DNA of 64,000 nucleotides, from positions 4,405,501 to 4,469,500 of the forward strand of contig NZ_JAUETR010000001.1 in NCBI RefSeq assembly GCF_032484785.1, read 5' to 3'. The translations under genes and the position numbers were made by a program. This stretch comes from Bradyrhizobium sp. SZCCHNS1050. Lineage in GTDB: Bacteria > Pseudomonadota > Alphaproteobacteria > Rhizobiales > Xanthobacteraceae. The notes beneath the pieces are model-generated. The model saw nothing but the letters and a program-made list of their open reading frames with translations. It searched no databases and had not been told where the DNA came from. Below are positions 32,691 through 41,734 of the stretch, piece after piece (the first letter of the stretch is position 1; every line of letters starts with the position of its first letter).

Positions 32691-33617
32691 ATGTCCGACA
32701 TGCGCGTGCTCGCCACCGATCTGGAATTTCCGGAAGGGCCCGTGGTGATGCCCGACGGCTCGGTGGTGCTGGTCGAGATCCGCGGCAAGCGCCTGACGCG
32801 GGTGTTTCCCGACGGCCGCAAGGAGATCGTGGCGCAGATTCCGGGCGGGCCGAACGGCGCAGCCCTCGGGCCCGACGGCAAGATCTACATCTGCAACAAT
32901 GGCGGCTTTTCCTGGATTCCGACCGGCAAGATGATCATGCCGGGCCCACAGCCCGAGGACTATCTCGGCGGCTCGATCCAGCGCGTCGATCTGCAGAGCG
33001 GCACGATCGAGACCGTCGTCAGCCGCTGCGGCGAGCACGCGCTGCGCGGGCCGAACGATCTGGTGTTCGACCGTCACGGCGGCCTGTGGTTCTCGGACCT
33101 CGGCAAACGCCGCGCCCGCGACATGGACGTCGGCGCGTTCTATTACCTCAAGCCCGGCATGAGCGAGATCGTCGAGGCCGTCCACGGCATTCTGCCGGCC
33201 AACGGCATCGGGCTATCGCCGGACGAGAAGACGGTCTACATCGCGGAGACGCCGACCGCGCGTCTCTGGGCCTACGATCTCGCCGAGCCCGGCACGGTGA
33301 AGCCGCGCGAGGTGATCTATCGCGGCGAGCGCGGCCGCCCGATCGCGGGGCTCGGGGGCTACCAGATGTTCGATTCGCTCGCGGTCGAGGCGAACGGCAA
33401 TGTCTGCGTCGCCACGCTGGTGACCGGCTGCATCAGCGTCATCGCGCCCGACGGCACGCTGGTCGAGCAGGTGCCGACTGGTGACCGAGTCACGACGAAC
33501 ATCGCCTTCGGTGGTCCCGAGCTGAAGACGGCCTACATCACGCTGTCGGGCAGGGGTGAGCTGGTGGCGATGGACTGGCCGCGACCGGGCCTGGCGCTGA
33601 ATTTTCTGAACAAGTGA
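32691..33617 (+). CDS. SMP-30/gluconolactonase-family beta-propeller hydrolase
   Basis: A 308-residue cytosolic six-bladed propeller. Metal ligands expected in the family appear as EFPEGPVVMPDG (Glu), LRGPNDLVFDRHGGLWFSD (Asn), ANGIGLSPDEKTVYIAET (Asn) and MFDSLAVEANGNVCVA (Asp). Relatives hydrolyse sugar lactones such as gluconolactone; the exact substrate is not fixed by sequence. GGGAGGTCGTCCG precedes ATG 32691. It may form a functional group with the sugar- or alcohol-oxidising GMC enzyme downstream, but a GNAT gene intervenes. Confidence 0.88.
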   Translation: MSDMRVLATDLEFPEGPVVMPDGSVVLVEIRGKRLTRVFPDGRKEIVAQIPGGPNGAALGPDGKIYICNNGGFSWIPTGKMIMPGPQPEDYLGGSIQRVDLQSGTIETVVSRCGEHALRGPNDLVFDRHGGLWFSDLGKRRARDMDVGAFYYLKPGMSEIVEAVHGILPANGIGLSPDEKTVYIAETPTARLWAYDLAEPGTVKPREVIYRGERGRPIAGLGGYQMFDSLAVEANGNVCVATLVTGCISVIAPDGTLVEQVPTGDRVTTNIAFGGPELKTAYITLSGRGELVAMDWPRPGLALNFLNK

Positions 33618-33636
33618 CGCTCTACGTGATAGTTCC

Positions 33637-33721
33637 GTCATCGCGAGCGTCAGCGAAGCCATCCGGAGCGGCACATGCGACTCTGGATTGCTTCGTCGCT
33701 CGCTCTCCTCGCAATGACGGA
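33637..33721. repeat. inverted repeat of the GTCATTGCGAGCG type, copy 2
   Basis: GTCATCGCGAGCGTCAGCGA paired with the downstream CTCGCTCTCCTCGCAATGAC, related to 16540-16623. It fills the gap between the SMP-30 gene and the GNAT gene. Confidence 0.7.
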
Positions 33722-33729
33722 CACTGCTG

Positions 33730-34323
33730 ATGCCCTTTCTTGAACCAGTCACCCTTCGCGGCCCGCATGCGAGCCTTGTGCCGCTGTCGGCGGACCATCA
33801 CGACGCGCTGGTCGAGGCCGTCAGTGACGGCGAATTGTGGAAGCTGTGGTACACCGCAGTTCCGAAACCCGAGACCATGACCAAGGAGATCGAGCGGCGG
33901 CTCGGCCTGTTCGCCACGGGAAGCATGCTGCCGTTCACGGTGCTCGATGCCGACGGCCGTGTCGCCGGCATGACCACCTACATGAACGTCGATGCCGCCA
34001 ACCGCCGCGTCGAGATCGGCTCGACCTGGTATGCGAAGCGGGTGCAGCGCAGCGCGCTCAACACGCAGTGCAAGCGGCTGCTGCTGGCGCACGCCTTCGA
34101 GGCGATGGACTGTATCGCCGTCGAGTTCCGCACCCATTTCTTCAACCAACAGAGCCGGCGCGCCATCGAGCGGCTCGGCGCCAAGCAGGACGGCATTTTG
34201 CGCAGCCACCAGATCGCGCCGAACGGTACGCTGCGGGATACCGTCGTCTACAGCATCACCGCGGCCGAATGGCCGACCGTGAAGGCGCATCTCGACTACC
34301 AATTGAATGACAAGCCGCGCTGA
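33730..34323 (+). CDS. GNAT-family N-acetyltransferase (RimJ/RimL-like)
   Basis: A 197-residue acetyltransferase. The fold elements LLPFTVLDADGRVAGMTTYM (strand 4 region, here MLPFTVL), RRVEIGSTWYAKRVQRSALN with the acetyl-CoA loop, QCKRLLLAHAFEAMDCIAVE and NQQSRRAIERLGAKQDGILR match RimL-type enzymes that acetylate protein N-termini or small amines. Substrate unknown. The GMC gene follows 63 bp later. Confidence 0.88.
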   Translation: MPFLEPVTLRGPHASLVPLSADHHDALVEAVSDGELWKLWYTAVPKPETMTKEIERRLGLFATGSMLPFTVLDADGRVAGMTTYMNVDAANRRVEIGSTWYAKRVQRSALNTQCKRLLLAHAFEAMDCIAVEFRTHFFNQQSRRAIERLGAKQDGILRSHQIAPNGTLRDTVVYSITAAEWPTVKAHLDYQLNDKPR

Positions 34324-34386
34324 CCGCGCTATGGCCGCTTGCCGCCTCGCGCGGCTGACGATGACGAGACCGGGACGAACGACCAG

Positions 34387-36021
34387 ATGGATACCTTCGA
34401 CTATGTGATCGTGGGCGCCGGCTCCGCCGGCTGCGTGCTGGCGAGCCGCCTCAGCGAGGACCCTGGGGTCACGGTGTGCGTGCTGGAGGCGGGGCCGCGC
34501 GACTGGCATCCCTACATCCATCTGCCCGCCGGCTTCATCAAGACCTTCTACATGAAGAGCATCAACTGGGGCTATCAGCAGGAGCCGGGGCCGTACACGG
34601 CGGGGCGCAGCATCTATGCGCCGCGCGGCAAGACGCTCGGCGGCTCCTCTTCGATCAACGGCCATGTCTACAATCGCGGCCAGCGCCAGGATTTCGACAC
34701 CTGGGCGCAGATGGGCAATCGCGGCTGGAGCTATTCCGACGTGCTGCCGAATTTCAAGCGCATGGAGAAGCGCATCGGCGCCGGCGAGGACCAGTATCGC
34801 GGCCGCGACGGCAACCTCATCGTGACCACCATGGAATGGAAGGACACGCTGTGCGAGGCTTTCATGGATGGCGCTGTCTCGCTCGGTATCCCGCGCAACC
34901 CGGACTACAACGGCGCCATTCAGGAAGGCGTCTCATACGTCCAGCGGACCATCCAGAACGGCCGCCGCGTGTCGTCGGCGACCGCATTCCTGCGTCCGGC
35001 CAGCAAGCGGCCGAACGTCGAGGTTCGCACCCACGCCCATGCCACCGGCGTTGTGCTGGAAGGCAAACGCGCGGTCGGCGTGCGTTACAGCCGCGGCGGG
35101 CGCGGCGGGGCGCCGGTCGAGGTGCGCGCGCGAAAAGAGGTGATCCTGTCCGGTGGTGCCTACAACTCGCCGCAGCTCTTGCAGCTCTCGGGCATCGGCG
35201 CGCCCGCGCTGCTGCAGGAGCATGGCATCGAGGTGCGCCATGCGCTCAACAGCGTCGGCGAGGGCCTGCAGGACCATTACGCGCCGCGCACGGTGGCGCG
35301 TGTCAAGAACATCAAGACCGTCAACGAGCTCGCGCGCGGCCTCAATCTATGGGGCGAGGCGCTGAAATGGGCGGTGACGCGGCGCGGCATCCTGTCGCTG
35401 TCGCCGACCATGGTCTACTGCTTCTGGCATTCCGGCGAGACCGCCGAGCGCTCCGACCTGCAGCTCACCTTCACGCCGGCGAGCTACAAGGAGGGCGTGC
35501 AGGGCCAGCTCGAGGACGAGCCCGGCATGACGGTCGCTTCCTGGCAGCAGCGCCCGGAGAGCCGCGGCTACGTCCGCATCCGCTCCGCCGACCCGTTCGC
35601 GCCGCCGCTGATCCAGACCAACTATCTCACCGCCGAGCTCGACCGCCGCGTGGTCGTCGCCGGCATGAAGCTGGCGCGCCGGCTGCTGGCCTCGGCCCCG
35701 CTCGCGCCGTACTACGCCTATGAGGATTTCCCGGGACCGAAGGTGAACAGCGACGACGAGTTCCTGGCCGCGGCGACGCAGCGCGCCACCACCACCTTCC
35801 ATCCCGGCTGCTCCTGCCGGATGGGCCCAGCGGACTCGACCTGGGCAACGGTCGACGACCAGCTCCGCGTCCATGGTCTCGAGGGCCTGCGCGTTGCCGA
35901 CGCCTCGATCATGCCGCGCATGATCTCCGCCAACCTCAACGCCGCGACCCTGATGATCGGCGACAAGGCGGCGGACCTGATTTTGGGCAAGGCGCCGGTG
36001 GCGGAGAGTTTGTCGGCGTAG
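34387..36021 (+). CDS. GMC-family FAD-dependent oxidoreductase (choline dehydrogenase-like)
   Basis: A 544-residue flavoprotein alcohol dehydrogenase. YVIVGAGSAGCVLASRLSED at residue 6 is the FAD motif; GKTLGGSSSINGHVYNRGQR is GMC signature 1 and GAYNSPQLLQLSGIG signature 2. The C-terminal HPGCSCRMG...ADASIMPRMISANLNAATLM holds the catalytic His and Asn. It has no signal peptide and resembles choline/alcohol dehydrogenases, though the natural alcohol cannot be named. ATG 34387 was chosen to begin just before the flavin motif. Confidence 0.92.
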   Translation: MDTFDYVIVGAGSAGCVLASRLSEDPGVTVCVLEAGPRDWHPYIHLPAGFIKTFYMKSINWGYQQEPGPYTAGRSIYAPRGKTLGGSSSINGHVYNRGQRQDFDTWAQMGNRGWSYSDVLPNFKRMEKRIGAGEDQYRGRDGNLIVTTMEWKDTLCEAFMDGAVSLGIPRNPDYNGAIQEGVSYVQRTIQNGRRVSSATAFLRPASKRPNVEVRTHAHATGVVLEGKRAVGVRYSRGGRGGAPVEVRARKEVILSGGAYNSPQLLQLSGIGAPALLQEHGIEVRHALNSVGEGLQDHYAPRTVARVKNIKTVNELARGLNLWGEALKWAVTRRGILSLSPTMVYCFWHSGETAERSDLQLTFTPASYKEGVQGQLEDEPGMTVASWQQRPESRGYVRIRSADPFAPPLIQTNYLTAELDRRVVVAGMKLARRLLASAPLAPYYAYEDFPGPKVNSDDEFLAAATQRATTTFHPGCSCRMGPADSTWATVDDQLRVHGLEGLRVADASIMPRMISANLNAATLMIGDKAADLILGKAPVAESLSA

Positions 36022-36323
36022 TTGGGGCCGTCGCCGCTTATCGTTCGAGCCCGTGTCGTGCCGCACGACCAGTGCGCCCCCCTCCCCCTTGCGGGGAGGG
36101 GTCGGGGGTCCCCGGGCGCTGAACTAAGTTGCAAGCTCACGTTCGGCAGATGGGCTTCGGCGTGAGCATTGACTTCGCCCTCTACGATTTAGTCTGTCTC
36201 GCGCGCGTTCAATCGCACATCATTGACAGTGGGACTCGTGGACCCCCACCCCGACCCCTCCCCGCAAGGGGGAGGGGAGTGCACCGCCTGCGCGGCAGAC
36301 TATGCTTCCGATCACGAGCTTGA
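36022..36323. other. convergent intergenic region
   Basis: 302 bp between the GMC gene and the minus-strand binding-protein gene; almost entirely occupied by the inverted repeat at 36079-36277. No gene. Confidence 0.6.
36079..36277. repeat. 29-bp perfect inverted repeat
   Basis: Arms at 36079-36107 and 36249-36277 are exact reverse complements over 29 bp (CCCCTCCCCCTTGCGGGGAG followed by GGGTCGGGG). Each arm can also fold on itself. Between two convergent genes it may terminate both. Similar in style to 5477-5628. Confidence 0.85.
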
Positions 36324-37469
36324 CTACTTCACCAGCCTGAATCTCCCGCCCTCGACCTTGATCAGGAACGCCGAGCGTTCGTCGTAGCCGTTGTGGTCGG
36401 TCGGGCTCATGTTGGAGAGGCCGTTGTTGAGATAGATATCCTTGCCGCGCTCGAGTTCGTCGCGCAGCGCGGCGCGGAATTCCGGCGTGCCGGGCTTGGC
36501 GGCCTTCAGCGCGCCGGGAATGGCGCCCTTGAGCAGGGTTGCGGTGTCCCACAGATGCGCGGCGAAGATGTTGGGCTTGTCGCCATTGGCGGCCTGATAG
36601 GCGGAGACGAACGCGTCGTTGGCGCGGCGGAACGGATCCTCGGGCGCCAGATCGTCGGCGATCGAGAACGCTTCGCCGGCGAACACCGCGCCCTCGACAT
36701 TCTCCTTGCCGAGCTTGATGAACTCCTGCGTCGCGACGCCATGGGTCTGGAAAATCCTCCCCACATAGCCGCGCTCGCGCAGCGCCTGTTGCGGCAGCAC
36801 CGCCGGCGTGCCGGCCGAGGCGATGAACACCGCGTCCGGATTGGTGGCGATCACCTTGAGCGCCTGGCCGGTGACGCTGGTGTCGCCGCGGGCATAGACC
36901 TCGTGGGTGGTCACCGTGAGCCCGAGCTTCGGCGCCAGCTTCGTCACCTCCTGATAATAGCCCTCGCCATAGCCGTCGGACACGCCGATGAAGCCGAGCG
37001 TCTTCACCCCGGTCTTGGCGATGTATTTCAGCATCGCCGCGGCCATGATGTCGTCATTGGGCACGACCTTGAATGCCCATTTGCGCTTGTCGTCCATCGG
37101 CTGCACGATCGCGGTCGAGGCCGCCAGCGACAGCAGCGGCGTCCTGCTTTCGAGCGCGACGTCGAGCATCGGCATGGTAACCGGCGTCAGCGACGAGCCG
37201 ATGATGACGTCGACACCGTCCTGGATCACCAGGCGGCGCGCGTTCTGCAATCCCTTCACGCTGTCGGATTCGTCGTCGAGCGCGATGTAGACGATCTTCT
37301 CGCCGCCGATCTCCTTCGGCAGCGCGGCCACTGCCTTGATCTGCGGCTGTCCGAGCGCCGAGCCGGGTCCGGTTGCGGACACCACGATACCGACCTTGAT
37401 GTCGGCGCGCGCGGGCGCGCCGAAAGCCATCGTTGCAGCAATTCCGATCGCCGTGAGCGCGGCTCTCAT
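36324..37469 (-). CDS. LivK-type branched-chain amino acid ABC transporter substrate-binding protein
   Basis: A 381-residue exported binding protein. The signal peptide (MRAALTAIGIAATMAFGAPA) ends near RADIKVGIV. DIKVGIVVSATGPGSALGQP, GLQNARRLVIQDGVDVIIGS, PLLSLAASTAI and GFIGVSDGYGEGYYQEVTKL are standard for the LivJ/LivK fold. No permease or ATPase genes are adjacent, so it is another orphan binding protein; ligands in this family include amino acids, aromatics and amides. GGGGAGG precedes ATG 37469. Confidence 0.9.
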   Translation of the reverse strand: MRAALTAIGIAATMAFGAPARADIKVGIVVSATGPGSALGQPQIKAVAALPKEIGGEKIVYIALDDESDSVKGLQNARRLVIQDGVDVIIGSSLTPVTMPMLDVALESRTPLLSLAASTAIVQPMDDKRKWAFKVVPNDDIMAAAMLKYIAKTGVKTLGFIGVSDGYGEGYYQEVTKLAPKLGLTVTTHEVYARGDTSVTGQALKVIATNPDAVFIASAGTPAVLPQQALRERGYVGRIFQTHGVATQEFIKLGKENVEGAVFAGEAFSIADDLAPEDPFRRANDAFVSAYQAANGDKPNIFAAHLWDTATLLKGAIPGALKAAKPGTPEFRAALRDELERGKDIYLNNGLSNMSPTDHNGYDERSAFLIKVEGGRFRLVK

Positions 37470-37646
37470 CGCGTATCCTCCCCGTTGAGCGTGCTCGGCG
37501 CGTTGACTGGCCGAGACTTTGGCCGATGAGCGTAGCCGGACCGGCGGCCTCGTGTCTGTCCCCGTGGTTGGTGACGCGGGGCGGCGCTTCCAGCCAGGGC
37601 GGGTTGCTGCTAGGTTTCGGCGAACAAAGAGATCCGGGAGGAACGC

Positions 37647-38438
37647 ATGGAGGCTCAGGAGCCTGGCATCGAGGCGGCCGGTGCCGTCGGCGCGATGGTG
37701 CTCGCGATCGGACAGCCCGCATTTCCGCAAGTCCTGATCGAGACGTTGCGCATCCTTGCCGATGTCGGTCACTGCATGGTGTTCGCCTTCGAGGACCAGC
37801 GCTCGGCGCGCTGCCTGCTCAGCACGGGGAACATCGCGATCGGGCCCGACCTCGGCGCGGCCTATTCGGAGCACTTCCACACCGCCGATCCGAACCGGGA
37901 TACGATCTTTCGCGAGCGCGCGGAAGCGCGCCACATCCTGCTGCCGAACTTCGCGCGCCGCATGTACCCGAAGGGTTACCGCAAGCTGTTCTTCGAGGAC
38001 TCCGAGATCGTCGACAAGGCCGCCACCGCGATCTGGGTCGGCGAGCACTGCACCTACGTGAACTTCTATCGTACTGCTGCTCAAGGCGGTTTTGCGCCCC
38101 ACGAGCGCCAGCGCATCGCCGCGGTCGCCCCGATCGTGGGGGCCATCGTCGCGCGTCATTGCCAGGATCGCGCTGCCGCGATGGATCCGGCCGACAGATT
38201 TGCTTCGTTGTTCGCCGCCGGCGGACCGCTGTCGGTCCTGACCGCGCGGGAGAAGGACGTCTGCCGTCGCATCCTCGAAGGCTTCACCTCCGAGGCGATC
38301 GCTGGGGCTCTCGGCATCGCCCTCAACTCCGTCTTCACCTATCGCAAGCGCGCCTATGAGAAGCTCGGCATCGCCTCGCAGAACGAGCTGTTCGCGATCG
38401 CCCTCCGCCTGATGACGACACCGCGGCCGCTGAACTGA
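37647..38438 (+). CDS. LuxR-family HTH regulator
   Basis: A 263-residue regulator. The C-terminal HTH (about 200-260) reads LTAREKDVCRRILEGFTSEA, IAGALGIALNSVFTYRKRAY and EKLGIASQNELFAI, the LuxR/FixJ pattern. The N-terminal 190 residues have no recognisable autoinducer-binding or receiver domain; they look like an uncharacterised sensor region shared by rhizobial LuxR-type proteins. It lies between a divergent LivK gene and the P450 gene 89 bp downstream, whose expression it may control. ATG 37647 behind GGGAGGAACGC. Confidence 0.85.
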   Translation: MEAQEPGIEAAGAVGAMVLAIGQPAFPQVLIETLRILADVGHCMVFAFEDQRSARCLLSTGNIAIGPDLGAAYSEHFHTADPNRDTIFRERAEARHILLPNFARRMYPKGYRKLFFEDSEIVDKAATAIWVGEHCTYVNFYRTAAQGGFAPHERQRIAAVAPIVGAIVARHCQDRAAAMDPADRFASLFAAGGPLSVLTAREKDVCRRILEGFTSEAIAGALGIALNSVFTYRKRAYEKLGIASQNELFAIALRLMTTPRPLN

Positions 38439-38527
38439 GCGGGGGGCTCGCCTGCTGTCACCCATCGCCGGGACAGACGTTGCCGGAGCGTGCGGCTAGC
38501 CTGCGCCGTCAGAACCGGAGACCGAGA

Positions 38528-39706
38528 GTGAGCACAGCACCGCATTTCGACATCGATACCGCCGCGTTCTGGGCCGATCCCTATCCGGCGCTGGCTCGCA
38601 TGCGCCAGGAGACGCCGATCGCCTTCGTGCCGCAGCTCGGCAGCACGCTGTTGTGCCGTCGCGACGACATCTTCGTCTCCGAGAAGCAGATCGACATCTT
38701 CAGCTCACATCAGCCGCAGGGCCTGATGAACCGGCTGATGGGCCACAACATGATGCGCAAGGACGGCGCGGCGCACATGGCGGAGCGCCAGGCGATCGCG
38801 CCGGCGGTGTCGCCGCGCGCGGTGCGGGTGCACTGGCTGGCGCAGTTCCAGGCCCACGCCGACCGGCTGATCGACGCGCTCGACCCGGCGAGGGATGTCG
38901 ATCTCGTCGGCGATTTCGCGCTGCCGTTCTCGGCCGAGTGCCTGAAGCTGATCACCGGCCTCACCAACATGCGCTTCCAGGACATGAATGCGTGGTCGCA
39001 GGCCATGATCGACGGCATCGCCAACTACACCGGGGATCCCGCGGTCGAGGCGCGTTGCAACGCCGCGACATCAGGCATTGACGCTGCCATCGACGACATG
39101 CTGCCGGTGCTGGAGAAGACCCCGAACCAGAGCCTGCTTGGCGTGATGCTCGCCACGCAAATGCCGATGGAGAGCATCCGCGCCAACATCAAGCTCGCCA
39201 TCTCGGGCGGCCAGAACGAACCGCGCGATGCGATCGCCGGCACGGTGTGGGCGCTGCTGACGCATCCCGAGCAGCTCGCGCTGGCCATCCATGGCGAGGT
39301 GCGCTGGCTCCAGGTGTTCGAGGAATATGCCCGCTGGATCTCGCCGATCGGCATGTCGCCCCGGCGCATCGCCAAGCCCTGGACGATTCGCGACGTCGCC
39401 TTCGAACCGGAGGAGCGCGTGTTCCTGATGTTCGGCTCGGCCAATCGCGACGAGGCGCATTTCACCGACGCCGATCGCTTCGACGTCCGCCGCGACGTCT
39501 CCAAGAGCATCGCCTTCGGCGCAGGCCCGCATTTCTGTGCGGGCGCCTGGGCCTCGCGCGCGATGATCGCCGACGTCGCGCTCCCGACGCTGTTCGCGCG
39601 GCTCAAGAACCTGCGCCTGCGTGACACCGAGCCGGTGCGCATCGGCGGCTGGGCCTTTCGCGGTCTGCTCAATCTGCCGGTGACCTGGGACGCGACGCAG
39701 GATTGA
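38528..39706 (+). CDS. cytochrome P450
   Basis: A 392-residue soluble P450. The haem-binding loop FGAGPHFCAGAW places the ligand Cys at 337; E266-Y-A-R269 is the K-helix ExxR. In the I-helix, where most P450s have an acid-alcohol pair (A/G-G-x-D/E-T), this one reads ISGGQNEPRDA (227-234), lacking the Thr. GTG 38528 behind CGGAGACCGAGA. No ferredoxin or ferredoxin reductase gene is adjacent, so redox partners must be elsewhere. The substrate is unknown. The upstream LuxR gene suggests inducible expression. Confidence 0.9.
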   Translation: MSTAPHFDIDTAAFWADPYPALARMRQETPIAFVPQLGSTLLCRRDDIFVSEKQIDIFSSHQPQGLMNRLMGHNMMRKDGAAHMAERQAIAPAVSPRAVRVHWLAQFQAHADRLIDALDPARDVDLVGDFALPFSAECLKLITGLTNMRFQDMNAWSQAMIDGIANYTGDPAVEARCNAATSGIDAAIDDMLPVLEKTPNQSLLGVMLATQMPMESIRANIKLAISGGQNEPRDAIAGTVWALLTHPEQLALAIHGEVRWLQVFEEYARWISPIGMSPRRIAKPWTIRDVAFEPEERVFLMFGSANRDEAHFTDADRFDVRRDVSKSIAFGAGPHFCAGAWASRAMIADVALPTLFARLKNLRLRDTEPVRIGGWAFRGLLNLPVTWDATQD

Positions 39707-39751
39707 TCCTCGCCGCGGCCCTTGCGGGGGAGCGCCGTGCTCAGGCGGCCT

Positions 39752-41431
39752 CTACGCCCTGCCTGCTGCGATCGCCTGCGCCTCTGCGGCTGCGCGCTGC
39801 ATGCTGGACGACATCTCGCCGGTGACCGTGCTCTGCTCCTCGACGGCGGCGGCGGTCGAGGTGACGTATTCGCTGACGTTCTGGATCTCGACCTTGATCG
39901 CGTTCAGCGCATTGACGACCTCGCTGGAGATCCCGTTCAGTCCGGCGATCTCCGCGCCGATCTTGTCGGTGGCGGCCTTGGCCTGCGTGGCGAGATTCTT
40001 GACCTCCGACGCGACCACGGCAAAGCCGCGGCCGGCATCGCCGGCGCGCGCCGATTCGATCGTGGCATTGAGTGCCAGCAGGTTGATCTGCCCGGTGATG
40101 TTGCCGATCAGCTCGACGATGCCGCTCATCGCCTGCGTCGCCTCGCTCAGGCGCTTGGCCTGCGAATCGGCGGAGGCGACCCGGTCAGCCGCCCCCATCG
40201 CGGTCTCGCGGGACTTCGTCATGGCCTCGGAAATCTCGCGCACCGAGGCGTTCAATTCCTCGGCACCCGCGGCGACGGACTCCATCATGCCGCGGACGCG
40301 CTCATTGCCCATCCGCACCAGCACTTGCTTGGTGACGTCGGTGGCGTATTTCACGACCTTGAAGGGCTTGCCGTTGAGGTCGAGGATTGGATTGTAGGAG
40401 GCCTGAATCCAGACCTCGCGACCGCCCTTTCCGATCCGCTTGTATTCCGCGGCCTGATATTCGCCGCGGTTCAGGGCGGCCCAGAAGTTGCGGTAGGCCG
40501 CACCGTCGCGCTCTGACGGATCGACGAACATCGAATGATGGCGGCCCTTGATCTCGGACAGCGTATAGCCGAGCGCCTGCAGGAAATTGTCGTTGGCGTT
40601 GATGATCGTGCCGTCCAGTTCGAACTCGATCACGGCCTGCGATTTGCTGATGGCGGCGATCTGTCCGGCGAGATCGGCATTCCGAAGCTTCTGGGCGGTC
40701 ACGTCGGTGGCGAACTTGACGACCTTGAAGGGCTTTCCGTTCTGATCGAACACCGGATTATAGGACGCCTGAATCCATACCTCCTTGCCGCCCTTTCCGA
40801 TCCGCTTGTATTCCGCGGCCTGATATTCGCCGCGGTTCAGGGCGGCCCAGAACTCGCGATAGGCGGCACTGTTGCGCTCCTCCGGCGAAACGAACATGCT
40901 GTGATGTTTGCCCTGGATCTCCGGAAGGCTGTAGCCCAGCGCATTCAGAAAATTGTCGTTGGCGGTGACGATGGTGCCGTCCAGGTTGAATTCGATCACG
41001 GCCTGTGATCGGCCGATGGCCGCGACCTGAGCGCTGTAGTCGAGGTTCTGCAGCCGCACGCTGGCGTCGGACCACTCGACGACCGTTCCGGCGCGGCTTC
41101 CGTCCGGGTGCTTCAAGGGCTGCGCGATCAGATCGAACGTCCACTTGCCGATCTTGATGGTGGCCCGGTGCTCGGAGGCGAGGGCCTGCAGCATGCGGCG
41201 CTGGTGGGTCGGGTCCTTGTGGAAGACGTCGATGTTGGTGCCGATGAGGCCGTCGACGCGGAAGTTCGGCAACTGCGTCTTGAGATCGGCCTCCGCCTCA
41301 CGCATCAGCGCCCGTACCGCCTCGTTCATGTAGACGATGTTGAGCTTGTCGTCAGCGACCATCACCTTCGCGGTGATCGCGTTTGCGGCCAGGGCGGCCA
41401 GGGATGCGGCGTTGTTCTTGCGGCCAAACAT
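39752..41431 (-). CDS. soluble methyl-accepting chemotaxis protein with three PAS domains
   Basis: A 559-residue receptor without any membrane segment or HAMP domain. PAS1 covers about 18-127, PAS2 about 130-250 and PAS3 about 252-372; PAS2 and PAS3 are near-identical copies (WAALNRGEYQAAEYKRIGKG recurs 122 residues apart). The signalling domain (about 380-559) has the tip GNITGQINLLALNATIESAR and then GRGFAVVASEVKNLA, which binds CheA/CheW. It probably senses an internal redox or haem/flavin-type signal, as PAS-only MCPs such as Aer-like proteins do; ligand unseen. No che genes are nearby. Confidence 0.92.
   Translation of the reverse strand: MFGRKNNAASLAALAANAITAKVMVADDKLNIVYMNEAVRALMREAEADLKTQLPNFRVDGLIGTNIDVFHKDPTHQRRMLQALASEHRATIKIGKWTFDLIAQPLKHPDGSRAGTVVEWSDASVRLQNLDYSAQVAAIGRSQAVIEFNLDGTIVTANDNFLNALGYSLPEIQGKHHSMFVSPEERNSAAYREFWAALNRGEYQAAEYKRIGKGGKEVWIQASYNPVFDQNGKPFKVVKFATDVTAQKLRNADLAGQIAAISKSQAVIEFELDGTIINANDNFLQALGYTLSEIKGRHHSMFVDPSERDGAAYRNFWAALNRGEYQAAEYKRIGKGGREVWIQASYNPILDLNGKPFKVVKYATDVTKQVLVRMGNERVRGMMESVAAGAEELNASVREISEAMTKSRETAMGAADRVASADSQAKRLSEATQAMSGIVELIGNITGQINLLALNATIESARAGDAGRGFAVVASEVKNLATQAKAATDKIGAEIAGLNGISSEVVNALNAIKVEIQNVSEYVTSTAAAVEEQSTVTGEMSSSMQRAAAEAQAIAAGRA
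40310..41045 (-). repeat. intragenic direct duplication of one PAS module
   Basis: Two consecutive units about 366 bp long inside the chemoreceptor gene share long identical DNA runs, such as CCGATCCGCTTGTATTCCGC at 40431 and 40797. The period equals 122 codons, so the frame is kept. Confidence 0.85.
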
Positions 41432-41734
41432 GATGGTCTCCTGTGCAAACGATCACGCCAGCGATGTGCACATCCTCGTGATCACGCGGTAGTTGCTGTG
41501 ATCCAGAGACGGCGCTGACTGCGATCATTCCTGAACTCGATGATTCCCGTAAATTCCCGGGGGCTTTATTCAATCTAACAGCTCGTCAGTAAGATTCGGT
41601 TAGGCAGCAATCTGCAGAGATGTTCTGATTGTGCAGGAATGGCCGTGAATCTGCGGGGCGTGTTCAAGTGTCGCAGGGCCGGGATTGCCTTAGATCACGA
41701 TCGACATGATCCTCGGCGCTAGGCTCCAACCAGA

